Shown here piece after piece: positions 46,629 through 58,303 of a DNA stretch of 64,000 nucleotides (positions within the stretch are counted from its first letter, which is position 1; every line of letters begins with the position of its first letter). Source of the stretch: Aquatica leii (lineage: Eukaryota > Arthropoda > Insecta > Coleoptera > Lampyridae); the NCBI GenBank assembly GCA_035610365.1, contig CM069432.1, positions 232,212,532 to 232,276,531 on the forward strand, written 5' to 3'. Made by a program: the position numbers and the translations under genes. The notes under the pieces were generated by a model. It searched no databases, was not told where the DNA came from, and saw only the letters and a program-made list of their open reading frames with translations.

Positions 46629-47956
46629 CAGGGTTATTACAAAAGAAATAGACATTTTCAGTAGCCTCTAAAAAATGAGACTGGTATATTTGAAATAGTA
46701 AGTGATATAGGTTTATAGGGAATTTCTTAAAGTTTATGTTGGTACAACTGTTAGGTTGGTACTGCTGTTACAACAACTAAGAACGACCAGTCTAGCAAAA
46801 GGGCCGCTACTAAAGTGGAGAAAGCTTATTGTGTTCTTGAATTAGCTAAAACAAACTTTGTTACTGTTGTGCAGCGTCATTTCAGAACAAAATACGGTAA
46901 AACACCACCAACAAGGCAATCAATCTATAACTGGTATAAACGTTTCGAAAATAGTGGATGCCTGTGTAAAAGAAAGAGTACTGGATGACCTCCTGTTACA
47001 GAAGAACAAATCGATAGTGTTCGTGATGTTTATTTACGAAGTCCAAGAAAATCGACTACATCAGCAAGTTTAGAATTGCAAATTCCTCAACCTACTGTGT
47101 GGAAAATTCTGCGGAAACGTTTGAAAATGAAACCGTATAAATTGCAGTTAGTACAAAGTTTAAATGCCGGTGATAAAGTCGTACGTAACAATTTTTGTCT
47201 GGAGATACAACAATGTCTCGAAAATGACGACACATTCTTTAATCGCCTAATTTTCAGTGATGAATGTACCTTTCACACTAGTAGAAAAGTTAATAGACAT
47301 AAAACCCAAGAGCGACTTTACAACATATACGCGATTCCCCTAAAGTTAACGTGTTTTGCGCTTTATCTCGTGAAAAGGTTTACGGGCCGTTCTTCTTTCA
47401 CGAAGTGTCAGTAACCGGAGTAATTTATCTGGACATGTTACACAAATGGTTAATGCCTCAACTACAGGAAGATAATGATAACTTCGTTTTTGTACAAGAT
47501 GGAGCTCCGCCTCACTGGCACTTACAGGTCAGAGAATATCTGGATGAACATCTTCCTAGACGATGAATCGGCCGTGCAAGTGAGGAAAACGTTGTGCTTA
47601 AGCCGTGACCACCTCGTAGTCCAGATTTAACGCCCTGCGACTATTTCTTATGGGGTTATGTAAAAGAAAAAGTTTTCATACCACCGCTTCCTGTTGATAT
47701 CGACGAACTTAAACAACGTATCACAAATGCTCTTGCTACAGTTGACCCTCACATGCTTAATAGCGTGTGGCAAGAATTCGACTACCGTGTTGATATCTGT
47801 CGTGTTACCAATGGTGCACACATTGAACATTTGTAAAAATTTTAAATAAAACTTAATAATTTCTTCTTTATAATCATATAAGTGATAATCTTAACTTTTC
47901 ATAAATAAACTTTCTATAAGCTATCCAAACTGTCTATTTCTTTTGTAATAACCCTG
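46629..47956 (+). mobile_element. mariner element with perfect 26-bp inverted ends and TA duplication
   Basis: CAGGGTTATTACAAAAGAAA starts at 46629 and its exact complement ends at 47956. The match extends to 26 bases. TA flanks both ends (46627-46628 and 47957-47958). The 1328-bp length and single transposase are typical of mariner. Perfect ends mean a young insertion, or selection on ends mobilised in trans. Confidence 0.9.
46791..47836 (+). pseudogene. mariner transposase of DD41D spacing, about four lesions
   Basis: The reading runs SKRAATKVEKAYCVLELAKT, KTPPTRQSIYNWYKRF (helix-turn-helix), LQIPQPTVWKILRKRLKMKP, then LIFSDECTFHTSRKVNRH (first Asp). After a shift near 47340 it reads NVFCALSREKVYGPFFFHEV, VFVQDGAPPHW (second Asp) and PPRSPDLTPCDYFLWGYVK (third Asp). 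It ends VTNGAHIEHL at 47834. Counting through two in-frame TGA codons (each at a conserved Trp position) gives 41 residues between the second and third Asp, i.e. the DD41D group. Another TGA sits in STG-PP near 46986. No ATG is left at the start. Confidence 0.75.
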
Positions 47957-48289
47957 TATTGTAAAAAAGTAGCAGTTAATTTAATAAATACCCAGTCCAC
48001 TTTCATTAATAATAATTAGTAAGTTTCATCATTAGTAGATACGACATTTTACAATGTGATGATTATTATTTTTTACAGAACTAAAACGTGGTATCTGTCC
48101 AATCAAGACCAACGCGGCCATATTTGTAACATCAACAGAAACGAATGAAAAAATTTCCGATATATTGCAAAAATTATAATTGCAGACAGATTTTTTATAC
48201 TTGGCTTACTTAAAAAACTTTGAAGTGATTTTACCAGAAACTATAAAAATGGAATTGGCACGTTTTCATTAAGCACGGCAGAACTGTAT

Positions 48290-49135
48290 TCTCTATATTT
48301 TTTTTAAATTCCAAAATAATGCACAATTCAAACTTCAATGTAAACAAACACATCATCATCATCATAAAAAGTTTGACATTGCATGGTCGCCACTGTTATT
48401 ATAGTCTCTGTAGGTGAAATAGCTGTAAGTAGTATGTGGTTTAAATAATGAAACACGTCGATAAATTTTGCATAAAGATATGAGAAATAGTCTGTGCAAA
48501 GTTCGTCGCACACAATCTTACGGATGAGCAAAAAAACAAAAGAGTTGCATCGTACGATAGCTTCGTTAAGAATTGTTGTGATAAACTTTGTTAACTCTAT
48601 CGTCACTGGTGATGAGTCGTAGGTATTTCAATACGACCCGGAAACAAAATTCCAGTGGGTTGGAAAAACATTAAAAAGGCCCCAAAAGGTTTCATTTGCA
48701 AAAATCCAAAATCAACAACATGCTGATTACATTTTTCGATAGGCAGGGTCTGATCCATAAAGAATTTGTACCGGGAGGACAAACAGTTAATGATGTGAAG
48801 AAATTATTGAAGTGTATTTCTCAAGTGCGAGCACTGCAATTTCAAAAAAAGGTAGTTGCTTCTTGTTGCATCACAATAAAGTCAATTCTCGCAAAACACG
48901 GTGTTGTTGAGAAAAATCACCCACCTAACTCACCTCATTTGGCGCATGCCGTTTTTTTTCGTCTCTAAGTGAAAACTGTTTTCACAGCAAAAGAATTTCA
49001 AGACGTAGAGGATATTAAGAAAAATGTTACTGTCGAATTGAACACAGTTTCTTCGGATGTCTTTGATAATTTGTTTCAAAAACTTTTTGGACGTTCAATT
49101 AAGGGTATTAATGTAAATGAAGATTACTTTGAATA
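48290..49135 (+). pseudogene. mariner (DD34D, SETMAR-like) transposase relic
   Basis: Frames: SHNLTDEQKNKRVASYDSF near 48505, IVTGDES near 48598 and VFQYDPETKFQWVGKTLKRP near 48625 (first Asp in GDES). The next frame from 48696 gives KINNMLITFFDRQGLIHKEF, VPGGQTVNDVKKLL, ILAKHGVVEKNHPPNSPHLA, in which the family's SPDLAP third Asp reads SPHLAH and is lost. The C-terminal part, TAKEFQDVEDIKKNVTVELN, has its stop at 49133. The N-terminal domain is degraded. No ends were recognised. Confidence 0.65.
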
Positions 49136-49611
49136 AATACCATACATTTTTTGTATCACATCAGTTGTGTTTCTTTTTATTCTACCAATAGGAAAATTAA
49201 ATGGCCAAACCTCGTACATAATTTTATTTAATAAAATCAAAATATTCTGCTCATACTTTAAGCTCTATTAAAAAGTGTACAACATTGCATTACAATTCTA
49301 ATAGCAAAAGTCATCAGAAAATAAAATTATTTTCATTTTAAAATTTCAGTGACAATATTATTTTGTCCCAAAACACCACATGTTGAACGACGTAATAAAA
49401 CAGCGAATTTCATTTTAATTACATTACAAAAATTGTTTCCTATTGCAAATAAACCATTAATTCGTTGGACTATAATGTAGTAATGATGTCAAATGAGTAA
49501 ATTTTATTTTCAAAAAAGCTAAAAACAAATAGTGTTTCACAATATTTCTGGTCATATTTTGCAAAATGCTTACGATATACTTTCCTAAAATAAGCACTGA
49601 CATTCAAATTT
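49136..49611. other. No gene recognised
   Basis: AT-rich flank of the mariner relic without recognisable features. Confidence 0.4.
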
Positions 49612-50094
49612 TCAGTTAGCAACAAAACCAAATAATAAAACGTCAAAATGCGCTATTAAATAAATATATTTTTTTAATTTACTTTTAAAGTCATATAAAT
49701 TAATTAAACACATATTTAAACAGTGTATTCTAGCAATTAGATCAAATATATGTTTATTAATTAACGATTTTATCAATATAAAGCGCTCTACTTTTTTTCT
49801 CCGATAACTTCCCAACAAACTTTTTCTTAATTTCAACATTCGAAAGGTGGAAACATTAAATTCCGATTCTGAATGTAGAGAGATATAGCAAAGTAGGTAA
49901 TATAAAAATAAAATAAAAAATGAATTCAATGTAAAACGCACAGAAAATCTAATAAAAAAATATTCGTTTGTCAGATGATATATATGTAACAAGTTTATAC
50001 GAGTTTCCAAGTTATCTCGATTTATCAAAACAGAGAAATTCCTGAAAAGTTCAGACAAAAGAATATATTGAAGTGTACGAATATTGATAATCAA
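49612..50094 (-). CDS. Unidentified 160-codon open frame, membrane-like
   Basis: This is an unusually long open stretch for DNA this AT-rich. The nominal start is a TTG, so it may be an exon. A candidate acceptor (TCTGAACTTTTCAG) lies at about 50042. The product would be hydrophobic in its first half (FTLNSFFILFLYYLLCYISL) and basic in the middle (LLGSYRRKKVERF), ending LFGFVAN before a stop. I recognise no family. An insect chemoreceptor fragment was considered, but no signature motif is present. It may be chance. Confidence 0.2.
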   Translation of the reverse strand: MIINIRTLQYILLSELFRNFSVLINRDNLETRINLLHIYHLTNEYFFIRFSVRFTLNSFFILFLYYLLCYISLHSESEFNVSTFRMLKLRKSLLGSYRRKKVERFILIKSLINKHIFDLIARIHCLNMCLINLYDFKSKLKKYIYLIAHFDVLLFGFVAN

Positions 50095-52737
50095 TCCATC
50101 TTTAAGTTAAGTTTTACGTAATCACAGTTATTTGACAAGAGACATAGAAGGTAAAATTTGCGCAAACTTGTTTATTGTACTGATACAAATTTCATTTGCC
50201 TTCGTTTCTTTAAGAAATATTAAAAAAGAAATGTATTAATTAAATTATAAACATTTTATGGTAAACGCAATTCATTTAATGAAATCAGCGGCGACTGGTG
50301 GTCAATACTGCAAGAGGGTCATTTCAATATTACAACTTTAAAAACGCATATTGATACTTAATAATAGATTTATATTTAAAGTCAAGAAAAGAAGCAAAAA
50401 GGAAAGGTTACATTTTTGCAATTGTAAATTAATAATAAAACAATTTTTATTATTATTATATTATTTATTTTATATTATATTATATTTATTATTATGAGCA
50501 AATGAACTAATGGAGAAGTCGCTACTAGTTGAGATTGTTTCTAATGAGTAATCACTTACCACCAAAACGTATTGAATAAATTTAAAACGTATCAGAAGTA
50601 ACATTTTCATCATAAATATGTGAACTAATAACTGTGATACCCAATAGATCAATCCTAATTTTCAATACACCATAATAAAAATTAATTAATTTCCAAAAAA
50701 CCACACCATTCAATACTGTTACAATTAGTCACATTCAAAAAGATTACTATTTAAAATCACGTTCATAGAAAGAAACTTAAATTTCGTGTATCCGCCACTT
50801 ATAACGTTATCTTAAACACAATTAGACTGATTTAATAACCCCGTTAAAGATTTCTTCCTAAAAAATATTTTATTTTACATAGTTTATTAACTAACAATAC
50901 AGAATTTTGACTCAATTTAATCATCCCGGCATCTCATTAAATAACAGACGTCCATGTCCAGCTTTGAAAAACAACCACTGTGTCAATAGTATTTACGAAA
51001 CAAAAATATTTTAAAATCAAAAACTGCTAGAGTAACAAAAGTCTAACCGCAATTTAAAATAAAAACAGTTAACAGTACATTGTGTAACCGGAAACCGATT
51101 ACCACTGAATAATCAGTTTGCACAAAATAACGTAATCGGCTCGGTTTGCAAACTAAAGACAATTTTCTTAAGACGAATTATTTATAGGTACTTACTCAAA
51201 CATCTTACCCATAAACATGTCAGTTTAATAAACTATAATAAAGTAAATCGTCGCCCAATTAGCATGTAAAAAAATGTTAGTTAAGACTTACTAAACAAAA
51301 ACATTTATAATGTAAAAATTCCTATTAAACGTTTGTTTACTCTCAAATAATGAAACTTAATTTATTAAAAAAGTAGAATATTAATAAAAAACTAATACTA
51401 ACGTACAAGTTACAATGGATAAAAATTAATTAAGTCGCAGCATTTCTCAACATTGCAACGAAAAATGTAAATAAACCACTAAGACACTTTTTATTAATTA
51501 AATACATTACATTTTCTCATTCAAATTAGTTTACTGTAATTATAAACATGATTGTGGTATATCCATATATTTCTTGAAAAACTCTGTTTTTTTATTTTTT
51601 TCATTAGTTATAACAATAAAAAATATTACTACTAAAGTAATGTGAGGCACCCAGAAAATTTTTCATTTTAGACATTTAATGCTCCTGAAAAGGATAAAAA
51701 AAAGATTATTTTGAAATAACAATTATGACTTAAACGAACCCTCTGTATATTATTGTGTTTTTGAATACTCCAATCAAAATAAGTGTGTGTTTTAATAACG
51801 TTTACGTGGCTAAACCTTAAGGTTTTTTAATTATTTGAATTTTGCCAAAATATAACCACGCGCATAATTTGCGATACCTGTATAGTATCTACCGATACAG
51901 CTGTCAACTTATGTAGCAAGAATAGTTCAGTAAACTAGAAACAAAGTTTTAGGTAAAAAGTTTAAAACTTAATAAACGCCAATGATCGAAAAAGAGAAAT
52001 TAATTTGAATTTGTAGCATAAGAATGACACAGTACGAGATATATTTAGTATTACTGAAAAGTTATTTTAAAACATTATATGTTTTATTCAAAATATTGCA
52101 TCTTTCATGTATTTAGTAGGTTACAAATATGTGAATTGACCCAACGAAAAACCATGACTATTGAATGGATAATCTGAAATTAATGTACTGCGGTCCTATC
52201 CTGTGCATCGTTTAAGTCCAAAGCTAGGATTAAAATGTACATAATTATACTACTATTTGTATTACGGAATAAAATTAAAAACAATATAATATTAAAAATG
52301 TACTTATACTTATGAACTATTATAACACATAATATTACGATTCTTTGAACAGTTTATGTTTGATGAACAGTTAATTTAATTCAAGGTGAATTAAACGGAC
52401 AGAACGTTGATTAAGTCATCGGCCTACGTTGGCGTTATAATTAACCTACGTTATTGAGATTAGCATTATAGACTTTCAAAATATTAGCTATCTTTCTTTA
52501 ACTGCAAAAAATAAGTGAAATAAGTATACTATAATAATTTAATTTTCAATTCGGTCAAGTATGAGTCATAAGACACCTCTCGTAATTACGACCTTATACA
52601 ATTTATTAGTGTTAGTTATATTAAAAATTAGTTACATTTATAATAATCATATTTAAATTACGTGTAAATAGTTAGCTAAAAATAAATATAGTTTTAAAAT
52701 TCGTTATATTATTATATTTAAATTATGTCAAATTAAT
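50095..52737. other. No gene; LTR-like repeat family B copy near 52624
   Basis: AT-rich throughout. At 52624, AAAATTAGTTACATTTATAA and a tail TTTTAAAATTCGTTATA match the repeat near 11552 and 61053. Nothing else was recognised. Confidence 0.35.
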
Positions 52738-53762
52738 AGTATATTAAAACACAAGTTACAGAATGAACGCTTCAATCACGAGACCGGGTTTAATACGCGA
52801 GCCGCGCAGCGGCGAGTTTATGAAGCGGTCGAGTGCATGAAACGTATTCTATGACGTTTGCTTTATACTATTTTCTCTATTTCGATACAATATTTAATAT
52901 TTTTCGTATAATTTTAATTTTAAAACAACATTGAGAAACTTATATTTTATTGAATTGGCAACACTTACACTTTGACATATTGAAATTTATATGTTAACCT
53001 ATAATCGCATATAAAATTATCTCTTTATACCTTTATAAGTAAATAACTTTGAATTAATAGGGCGTTTTTATTTTATCTTGGCATTAAACTTGAATTTCAA
53101 TTGTTAAGTTCAATAATTTTGATTTTTTTTTCATGTATCGTCAACTTACGTTGCAGAGATACCAACTTTGAAAAAACTAAAATTCGATTTTAGTGTAAGA
53201 ATCGCTAATTCTCATGTCGAAATAGAGAATAGTATATTAAAACACAAGTTACAGAATGAACGCGCTTCAATCACGACACCGTGTTTCATACACGAGCCGC
53301 GCAGCGGCGAGTTTATGAAGTGGTCGAGTGATTGAAACGTATTCTATGACGTGTGCTTTATACTAGTTTCTCTATTTAGATACAATATTTAATATTTTTC
53401 GTATAATTTCAATTTTAAAACAACATTGGGAAACTTTAATATTTTATTGAATTGGCAACACTTACACTTTGACATATTGAAGTTTATTCGTTAACCTAAA
53501 ATCTCATACAAAATTATCTCTATACCTTTATAAGTCAATAACTTTGAATTAATAGGACGTTTTTATTTTATCTTGGCATCAAAATTTGAATTTCAATAGT
53601 TAACTTCCAATAATTTTGATTTCTTTTTCATGTAACGTCAACTTACGATGCAGAGATACTAACTTTAAAAAAACTAACATTACTAAAATTCGTGTAAGAA
53701 TTTACTTATTCTTACACGGATTTTAGTCTAAGAATCGCTAATTCTCATTTTGAAATAGAGAA
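52738..53762. repeat. Two-copy direct tandem repeat, about 493-bp unit, CpG-rich core
   Basis: Unit 1 (52738-53230) and unit 2 (53231-53762) both start AGTATATTAAAACACAAG and end near GAAATAGAGAA. They share a GC-rich block GAGCCGCGCAGCGGCGAGTT (52800 and 53294) in otherwise AT-rich DNA. Unit 2 is longer by a hairpin insert at 53682-53727. No ORF is present. This could be a satellite fragment or a duplicated non-autonomous element. Divergence of a few percent indicates an old duplication. Confidence 0.85.
53682..53727. repeat. Hairpin in repeat unit 2 (19-bp arms, 8-base loop)
   Basis: ACTAAAATTCGTGTAAGAA pairs with TTCTTACACGGATTTTAGT with one mismatch, around TTTACTTA. The corresponding place in unit 1 has a shorter ACTAAAATTCGATTTTAGT palindrome, suggesting local palindrome growth. 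Confidence 0.7.
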
Positions 53763-54190
53763 AAAATATTCTAGTATGCTTTTAGACTGTTAAACAAAAT
53801 ACTTGCATTGTTATATAGTTTTCTTATTTACTTATGTACTTGTTTTGTGGGCATCTGTCTGTAAGAAAGGTAACGAACAAACAAAAGTTCCGAAAATGCG
53901 TTGGGTACTACAACAATCTTCAAAAGTAATAACATAATTGTTGTATCCATTTACTAAATTTACTAGCACATGACCTCTAAAAAGCAAAAAGAACAAAAAA
54001 AATTAGCGTAGTTAAATATTTTTACAATAATCATTTAGCAACTGCTAAATATAAAGAATGTACGTAATTGGGAATTATCAGTCCACATATATAAAGCATT
54101 GGTCTATTCTGATGTAAGTGTGTGAACAAAATTGTTGTAAAATTGACTCTGGAGTTTACAACAATGTAGCAAATTTAAATATAAAAACAA

Positions 54191-54490
54191 ATGCAGAACA
54201 TTTGTGAAATCGGTGCAAGTGCAGTTGATACTATTAAACAATATAATATTTCGGAAGCTGTAAACATTTTAAAAGAATTACAACGTAGTCTGAATGATGA
54301 AAAATTAGTTAATGTAACTAAGAAACATTTTGCAAATCGTTACAAACAAGTACTAAGCTTTGTTCATTTCCAAGCTTTTAGACCTACATTATTATCGTTT
54401 GCCCATGATAACTATTTCAGGTAAAATCGATACCATTCAAAAGCGATTTCTTTGATGAAAATGTAACAAATGCATTAGATTGAAAATTAA
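54191..54490 (+). pseudogene. Unidentified ORF of 77 codons plus a shifted continuation
   Basis: An ATG-initiated frame (MQNICEIGASAVDTIKQYNI, FANRYKQVLSFVHFQ, SFAHDNYF) ends just after AHDNYF. In another phase it continues as VKSIPFKSDFFDENVTNALD before a stop. The continuity suggests a once longer protein. I do not recognise it. It lies just upstream of the LTR-like copy at 54539. Confidence 0.3.
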
Positions 54491-54538
54491 TTTAAAGAAG
54501 GAAGAAAAGCAGTAATAATAATTTTATTACATTTATAT

Positions 54539-54944
54539 TGAAACGTACGCGGAATTATTTTCAAATCCGAGAACTTTCGGGAGGTTTTTGTACATTTCCA
54601 AAACGTTCACCGAAGATGTAGAACATTCGCGAACGTTTCGCCAAAACGTATACATGCGGTACAAACAAATCATAGGGCAGTTATTTCAGCAATTCGAAGA
54701 CGGCAATGTTAAGAAGTTATTCAAGTTTAAATAAATAAGTGATTAACGTGTGTGTTCGAAATAAATCTACGAAGTATAACCTTGTATGTGACTTTAATGT
54801 AAACAATAAGTATTAAACAAGTGTGTGAAGTTATCCGCGGACTTTATCTGTTTATCTGAAATATCCTTAGATTTAATTAGTTCGGTTAGTTAAAAACGTG
54901 TACATACTTTTAGTATAAATAAATTAGTAATAATAAGCGTTACA
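54539..54944 (+). repeat. LTR-like repeat family A, copy 4, with ATAT duplication
   Basis: It begins TGAAACGTACGCGG and ends AAGCGTTACA. ATAT is present directly on both sides (54535-54538 and 54945-54948), the 4-bp duplication expected of gypsy-type LTR integration. It carries GAACTTTCGGGAGG and GAACATTCGCGAACGTTTCG (heat-shock-element-like). At the TATA position TATACATG replaces TATAAA. Shared blocks are ACAAACAAATCATAGGGCAG, GTTAAGAAGTTATTCAAG and GTGAAGTTATCCGCGGAC. Interpreted as a solo LTR. Confidence 0.7.
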
Positions 54945-55125
54945 ATATTTACATGTTAAGCGCAACTTTCTTTAGTGATAAAACATGACTTCATCTTAGT
55001 AGATATGTAAATTCTCAGAACAGTAGAATATGGTCAACAAAAAACCTTCATATTTTTGTAGAAATATCACTTCATCCGCAGAAGATTGGCGTGGTTAGCA
55101 ACGTCACGACTTAGAATCATGGGTC

Positions 55126-56055
55126 CTATAGAGAATTAATTTTGGAATCGTTTATAAATAAATTACCTGATGGTGCTTTTAGGAAAATCTTTTTCACTGA
55201 AGATATTAACATATCTACATCGAAAAATTGTTGACAATTTTTTTCTGATACACGAGGTAGTCCATGAACTAAGCACGTTAAATAAATCATACGTGGAAAT
55301 AACACTTTGAGAGCTTTTCTTGCTTTTTTCATATAAGGAGCGGCGTCGCTTAAAAACATAAGCACGTTTTCGTGTTGAATTTCATCTGGCCAAAGTAAAT
55401 ATAGTCAATTTGTGAATAATTGAGCAATTGTAGAACCATTTGCTTTTTCAAGACAATCGGAGTTTAACAGGTAGATCTTGGAGGTTTGATTTTGTTCGGG
55501 AGATCCAATTATAACATTAGCAATGTGCCTGCAAAATTAAGTTTTATTTCAATTTTATAAATTATTGAATAAATTACCTTCCTACAGCATCTGTGGTTTC
55601 ATCTATAGATATCCAAATCTTCTGGGTTTTTATATTTGTTTGAATTTCTACTATTACCAGTTAATAAGCACTGTCGATATAATTCTCTTTCACCGTTGAT
55701 TCGCTTGGTAATTTTTCTTTGGTATACTTTTCAAAAAATGTTCGTAAAAACGGATTTTCTAACTTCCATAGCGGAATTCTAGCACTTAGAAACACTTTAC
55801 ACAAATTAAAAAAAAATTCTGATTGACGATTAGATGTTGATGTAAACGTTTTCAATAACGGAATTTTTGGAGCCCCGAAGTTTAAAGTTACTGCTTTGTT
55901 ATGGTTAGATCCTTGGGTAATAAAATATTTCTTTTCGAAATTAACAGATTTTTCACATAATCCGCGAAACAGCACAGCACCGTCAGTCGCAAAAATGTCA
56001 CTTCTCGCGCGAATTTATTTAACTTGTCGGTTACAGAAGACCGTAATTTCAGCAT
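55126..56055 (-). pseudogene. hAT-like transposase relic with a 49-bp intron
   Basis: The minus strand begins near 56055 (MLKLRSSVTDKLNKFARE), shifts, then reads TDGAVLFRGLCEKSVNFEKK and YFITQGSNHNKA (BED-like zinc-finger start). It continues with FFFNLCKVFLSARIPLWKLE, FLRTFFEKYTKEKLPSESTV, and IWISIDETTDAVGR with the first catalytic Asp. An intron with GTAATT and TTTTGCAG borders (55577-55529) joins to HIANVIIGSPEQN. The end reads ENVLMFLSDAAPYMKKARKA, IYLTCLVHGLPRVSE and LISSVKKIFLKAPSGN. There is one TGA near 55418 and at least one frameshift. The family is the hAT-like group with the SDAAPYM and LTCLAHG motifs. The C-terminal half is missing. Confidence 0.65.
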
Positions 56056-57178
56056 GACATTATTACAGCAAATTTAAAGTACAACTAAATTTAAAAACCA
56101 CACATTTTCATAAAAATGACATCGTTCTTCCATTTTTAAATGACCATTTTATTTTGTTTGTAAATCAAAAGGTAATGCGGATTAAACACAAAAAGCAAGC
56201 CGCCGCAACCGGGCTAGGGGTTTAAAAGTAACGGTGACAATAACATTCTCACAGAATTTAGTTTTCGTTAGAAATACAGACCTGCATAAACCACTTTTGA
56301 AAGTTAAATAAATATTTTTTTGTCAGGTGGCAAATTCATAGAAATTTCACAATCACTTTTCGGTATTAAGTATAAATATTAAGAAAAACGGTTGTAAGTA
56401 GGTTACCTACCTTAGATGTGTTTAAATAGCGTTAACTTATATGAAAAAATCCAATTTTCTAAATTTTAGACAAACTAGGCGCTTATAAGAGGAAATGGCA
56501 TTTATGCGTAAAAATGATGCATATAGGCATTTTAGGCATTTTGCCTGAACATCCGGGCTTTAGTGATTAGTCATCGCGTACTTTTTAGGTAAATAATGAT
56601 TTTAGTGCATTTGTTTGTTTGTATAACTAATTCAATTAAAAATTTTAAATAATTTTGCAAACACTAGTAACCGCGTTTGAGACCATCAATGTATGCTGTG
56701 CATTGTGTAATAATAATACTTTATTAATAGATGTTGGAATTCTTGTTGAACGAATCGGTATTAAATTTGGGCTAAATGTTGGAGTTATTCTTTAATTTGT
56801 ATTTTATGCTTCAGGTCAAACCAATTAAGCAATCAACAGGACAAATTGACAAAGTACAGTAATTTTTCTGCATGTTTGAAACCTTGCTCTGGCAGGAACG
56901 ACAACTTTTGTGCAAGTTTTCCCATAAAAAGTTGCCACAAGCTTGTTATTGACTAAACTAGAAGACTAGAATCTTCAAATTCTTCTGAAAACTCTGATGA
57001 TATGAATAATAGTGACATCTACGACTTTGATAAATTAGATGATATCGACGTAAGCTATGTTCCACCGCATGAAACGCCCGAAGAAACTGTTACTTGCGGA
57101 ATTTGTAAAGAATAAGGTAAAACTGGGTTATAGACAGGTGTGTTAATTATGGCTTATGAACCCCTGTAGCATGTACCG
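56056..57178. other. Mostly non-coding; short acidic relic near 56975-57115
   Basis: Around 56975 the + strand reads SNSSENSDDMNNSDIYDFDK, then a VSYVPPHETPEETV run and CGICKE before a stop, like the acidic, Cys-ended tail of a transposon-encoded protein. I cannot name it. The Penelope-like element is inserted directly downstream. Confidence 0.35.
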
Positions 57179-58303
57179 GTGAAGATTCGTCTAAACAATA
57201 CATTTGCGAATTTTTCCATTAAATGTTTAAGCCAAAATTTTTTCTTATTTAACAACCAAACATTTATTCAAAAAACAGGTTTACCTATGGGAAATAACCT
57301 TTCACCGATACTAGCAGAAATATTCTTATCTAACTTAGAAATTTATAAACTTTTTTCTAATGATGTTATTAAAAAACATTTTATTTATTATAAAAGATAC
57401 GTAGATGACATTTTAGTTATATTTAAAGGCAGTGAATATGATCTAAATAATTGTTTTAATTTACTAAACTCATTACATCCAAATATAAAATTTACAATTG
57501 AAAAAGAATCAAACAATATTTTAAACTTTCTTGATTTATCTATTAAACGTGTTAATAACAAACTTAAAATTGGTATTTATCGTAAACCTACAACAACTGA
57601 TCACGTTATTCCTTTTTCTTCATTTCATCCACTCTTTTTCTTTAACCGATTATATACTTTTCCTCTTGATTGTGATAGTTTTAATAAAGAAATAAATATT
57701 ATTTATTATCTAGCTAATATTAATGGTTATCCATTACATATTATTAAAAATTTACAAAAGAAAATTTTGTCTTCTATTAAAATTAAAAATTGTTCATCTC
57801 TTACTCCTGTCTCTAATAAATCTAAAATATATTTTTCTCTTCCTTATATAGGCCCATCTTCATTTCAATTTCAAAATCTTTTAAAACATTTTGGCATTAA
57901 CATTTCTTTTTCATCAAATAATAATATTAAATCTTTATTTGTTAATACTAAAGATAAAATTAATATTTTAGACAAATCCGGTGTTTATAAATTAAAATGT
58001 GGTGATTGCAACGCATTTTGTATAGGTCAAACAGGTCGAAAGTTTTCTATTAGAATTGCTGAACATATATCTTGTATTAAAAATAATAACATTTCATTTA
58101 AATCATCATTTGCTAATCATATACTAAATTCTCAGCATTCATTCAATTCTAAAAAAGATTTTGAAATTCTACAGATTTGCAATAAAGGTTTAAGACTTAA
58201 TTTTTTAGAAATAAAAGAAATTATTAAAAATTACAATTCTAATCGTGAATCATCCCTTAACGAAGTTGTTAACTTTAATAATAATTTACTTTTTCTAAAT
58301 TAG
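57179..58303 (+). CDS. Penelope-like element: reverse transcriptase (part) plus GIY-YIG endonuclease
   Basis: The ORF is intact for 374 codons. The reverse-transcriptase part keeps motif B (TGLPMGNNLSPILAEIF, residues 33-49), the catalytic YVDD box (residues 74-77) and downstream thumb-like sequence. The GIY-YIG endonuclease reads GVYKLKCGDCNAFCIGQTGR at residues 268-287, with an FSIRIAEH helix. Such fusion is specific to Penelope-like retroelements, where the endonuclease nicks the target for primed reverse transcription. The N-terminal fingers and motif A are absent, because the copy is 5'-truncated. The nominal start is a GTG, with a stop 12 bases upstream in older sequence, so it cannot act alone. 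No stop or shift within the remnant suggests a recent insertion. Confidence 0.85.
   Translation: MKIRLNNTFANFSIKCLSQNFFLFNNQTFIQKTGLPMGNNLSPILAEIFLSNLEIYKLFSNDVIKKHFIYYKRYVDDILVIFKGSEYDLNNCFNLLNSLHPNIKFTIEKESNNILNFLDLSIKRVNNKLKIGIYRKPTTTDHVIPFSSFHPLFFFNRLYTFPLDCDSFNKEINIIYYLANINGYPLHIIKNLQKKILSSIKIKNCSSLTPVSNKSKIYFSLPYIGPSSFQFQNLLKHFGINISFSSNNNIKSLFVNTKDKINILDKSGVYKLKCGDCNAFCIGQTGRKFSIRIAEHISCIKNNNISFKSSFANHILNSQHSFNSKKDFEILQICNKGLRLNFLEIKEIIKNYNSNRESSLNEVVNFNNNLLFLN

Noticed and set aside
48328-48606. Minus-strand ORF of 92 codons
   Set aside because: The opposite strand reads the LTDEQK...VTGDES region of a mariner transposase.
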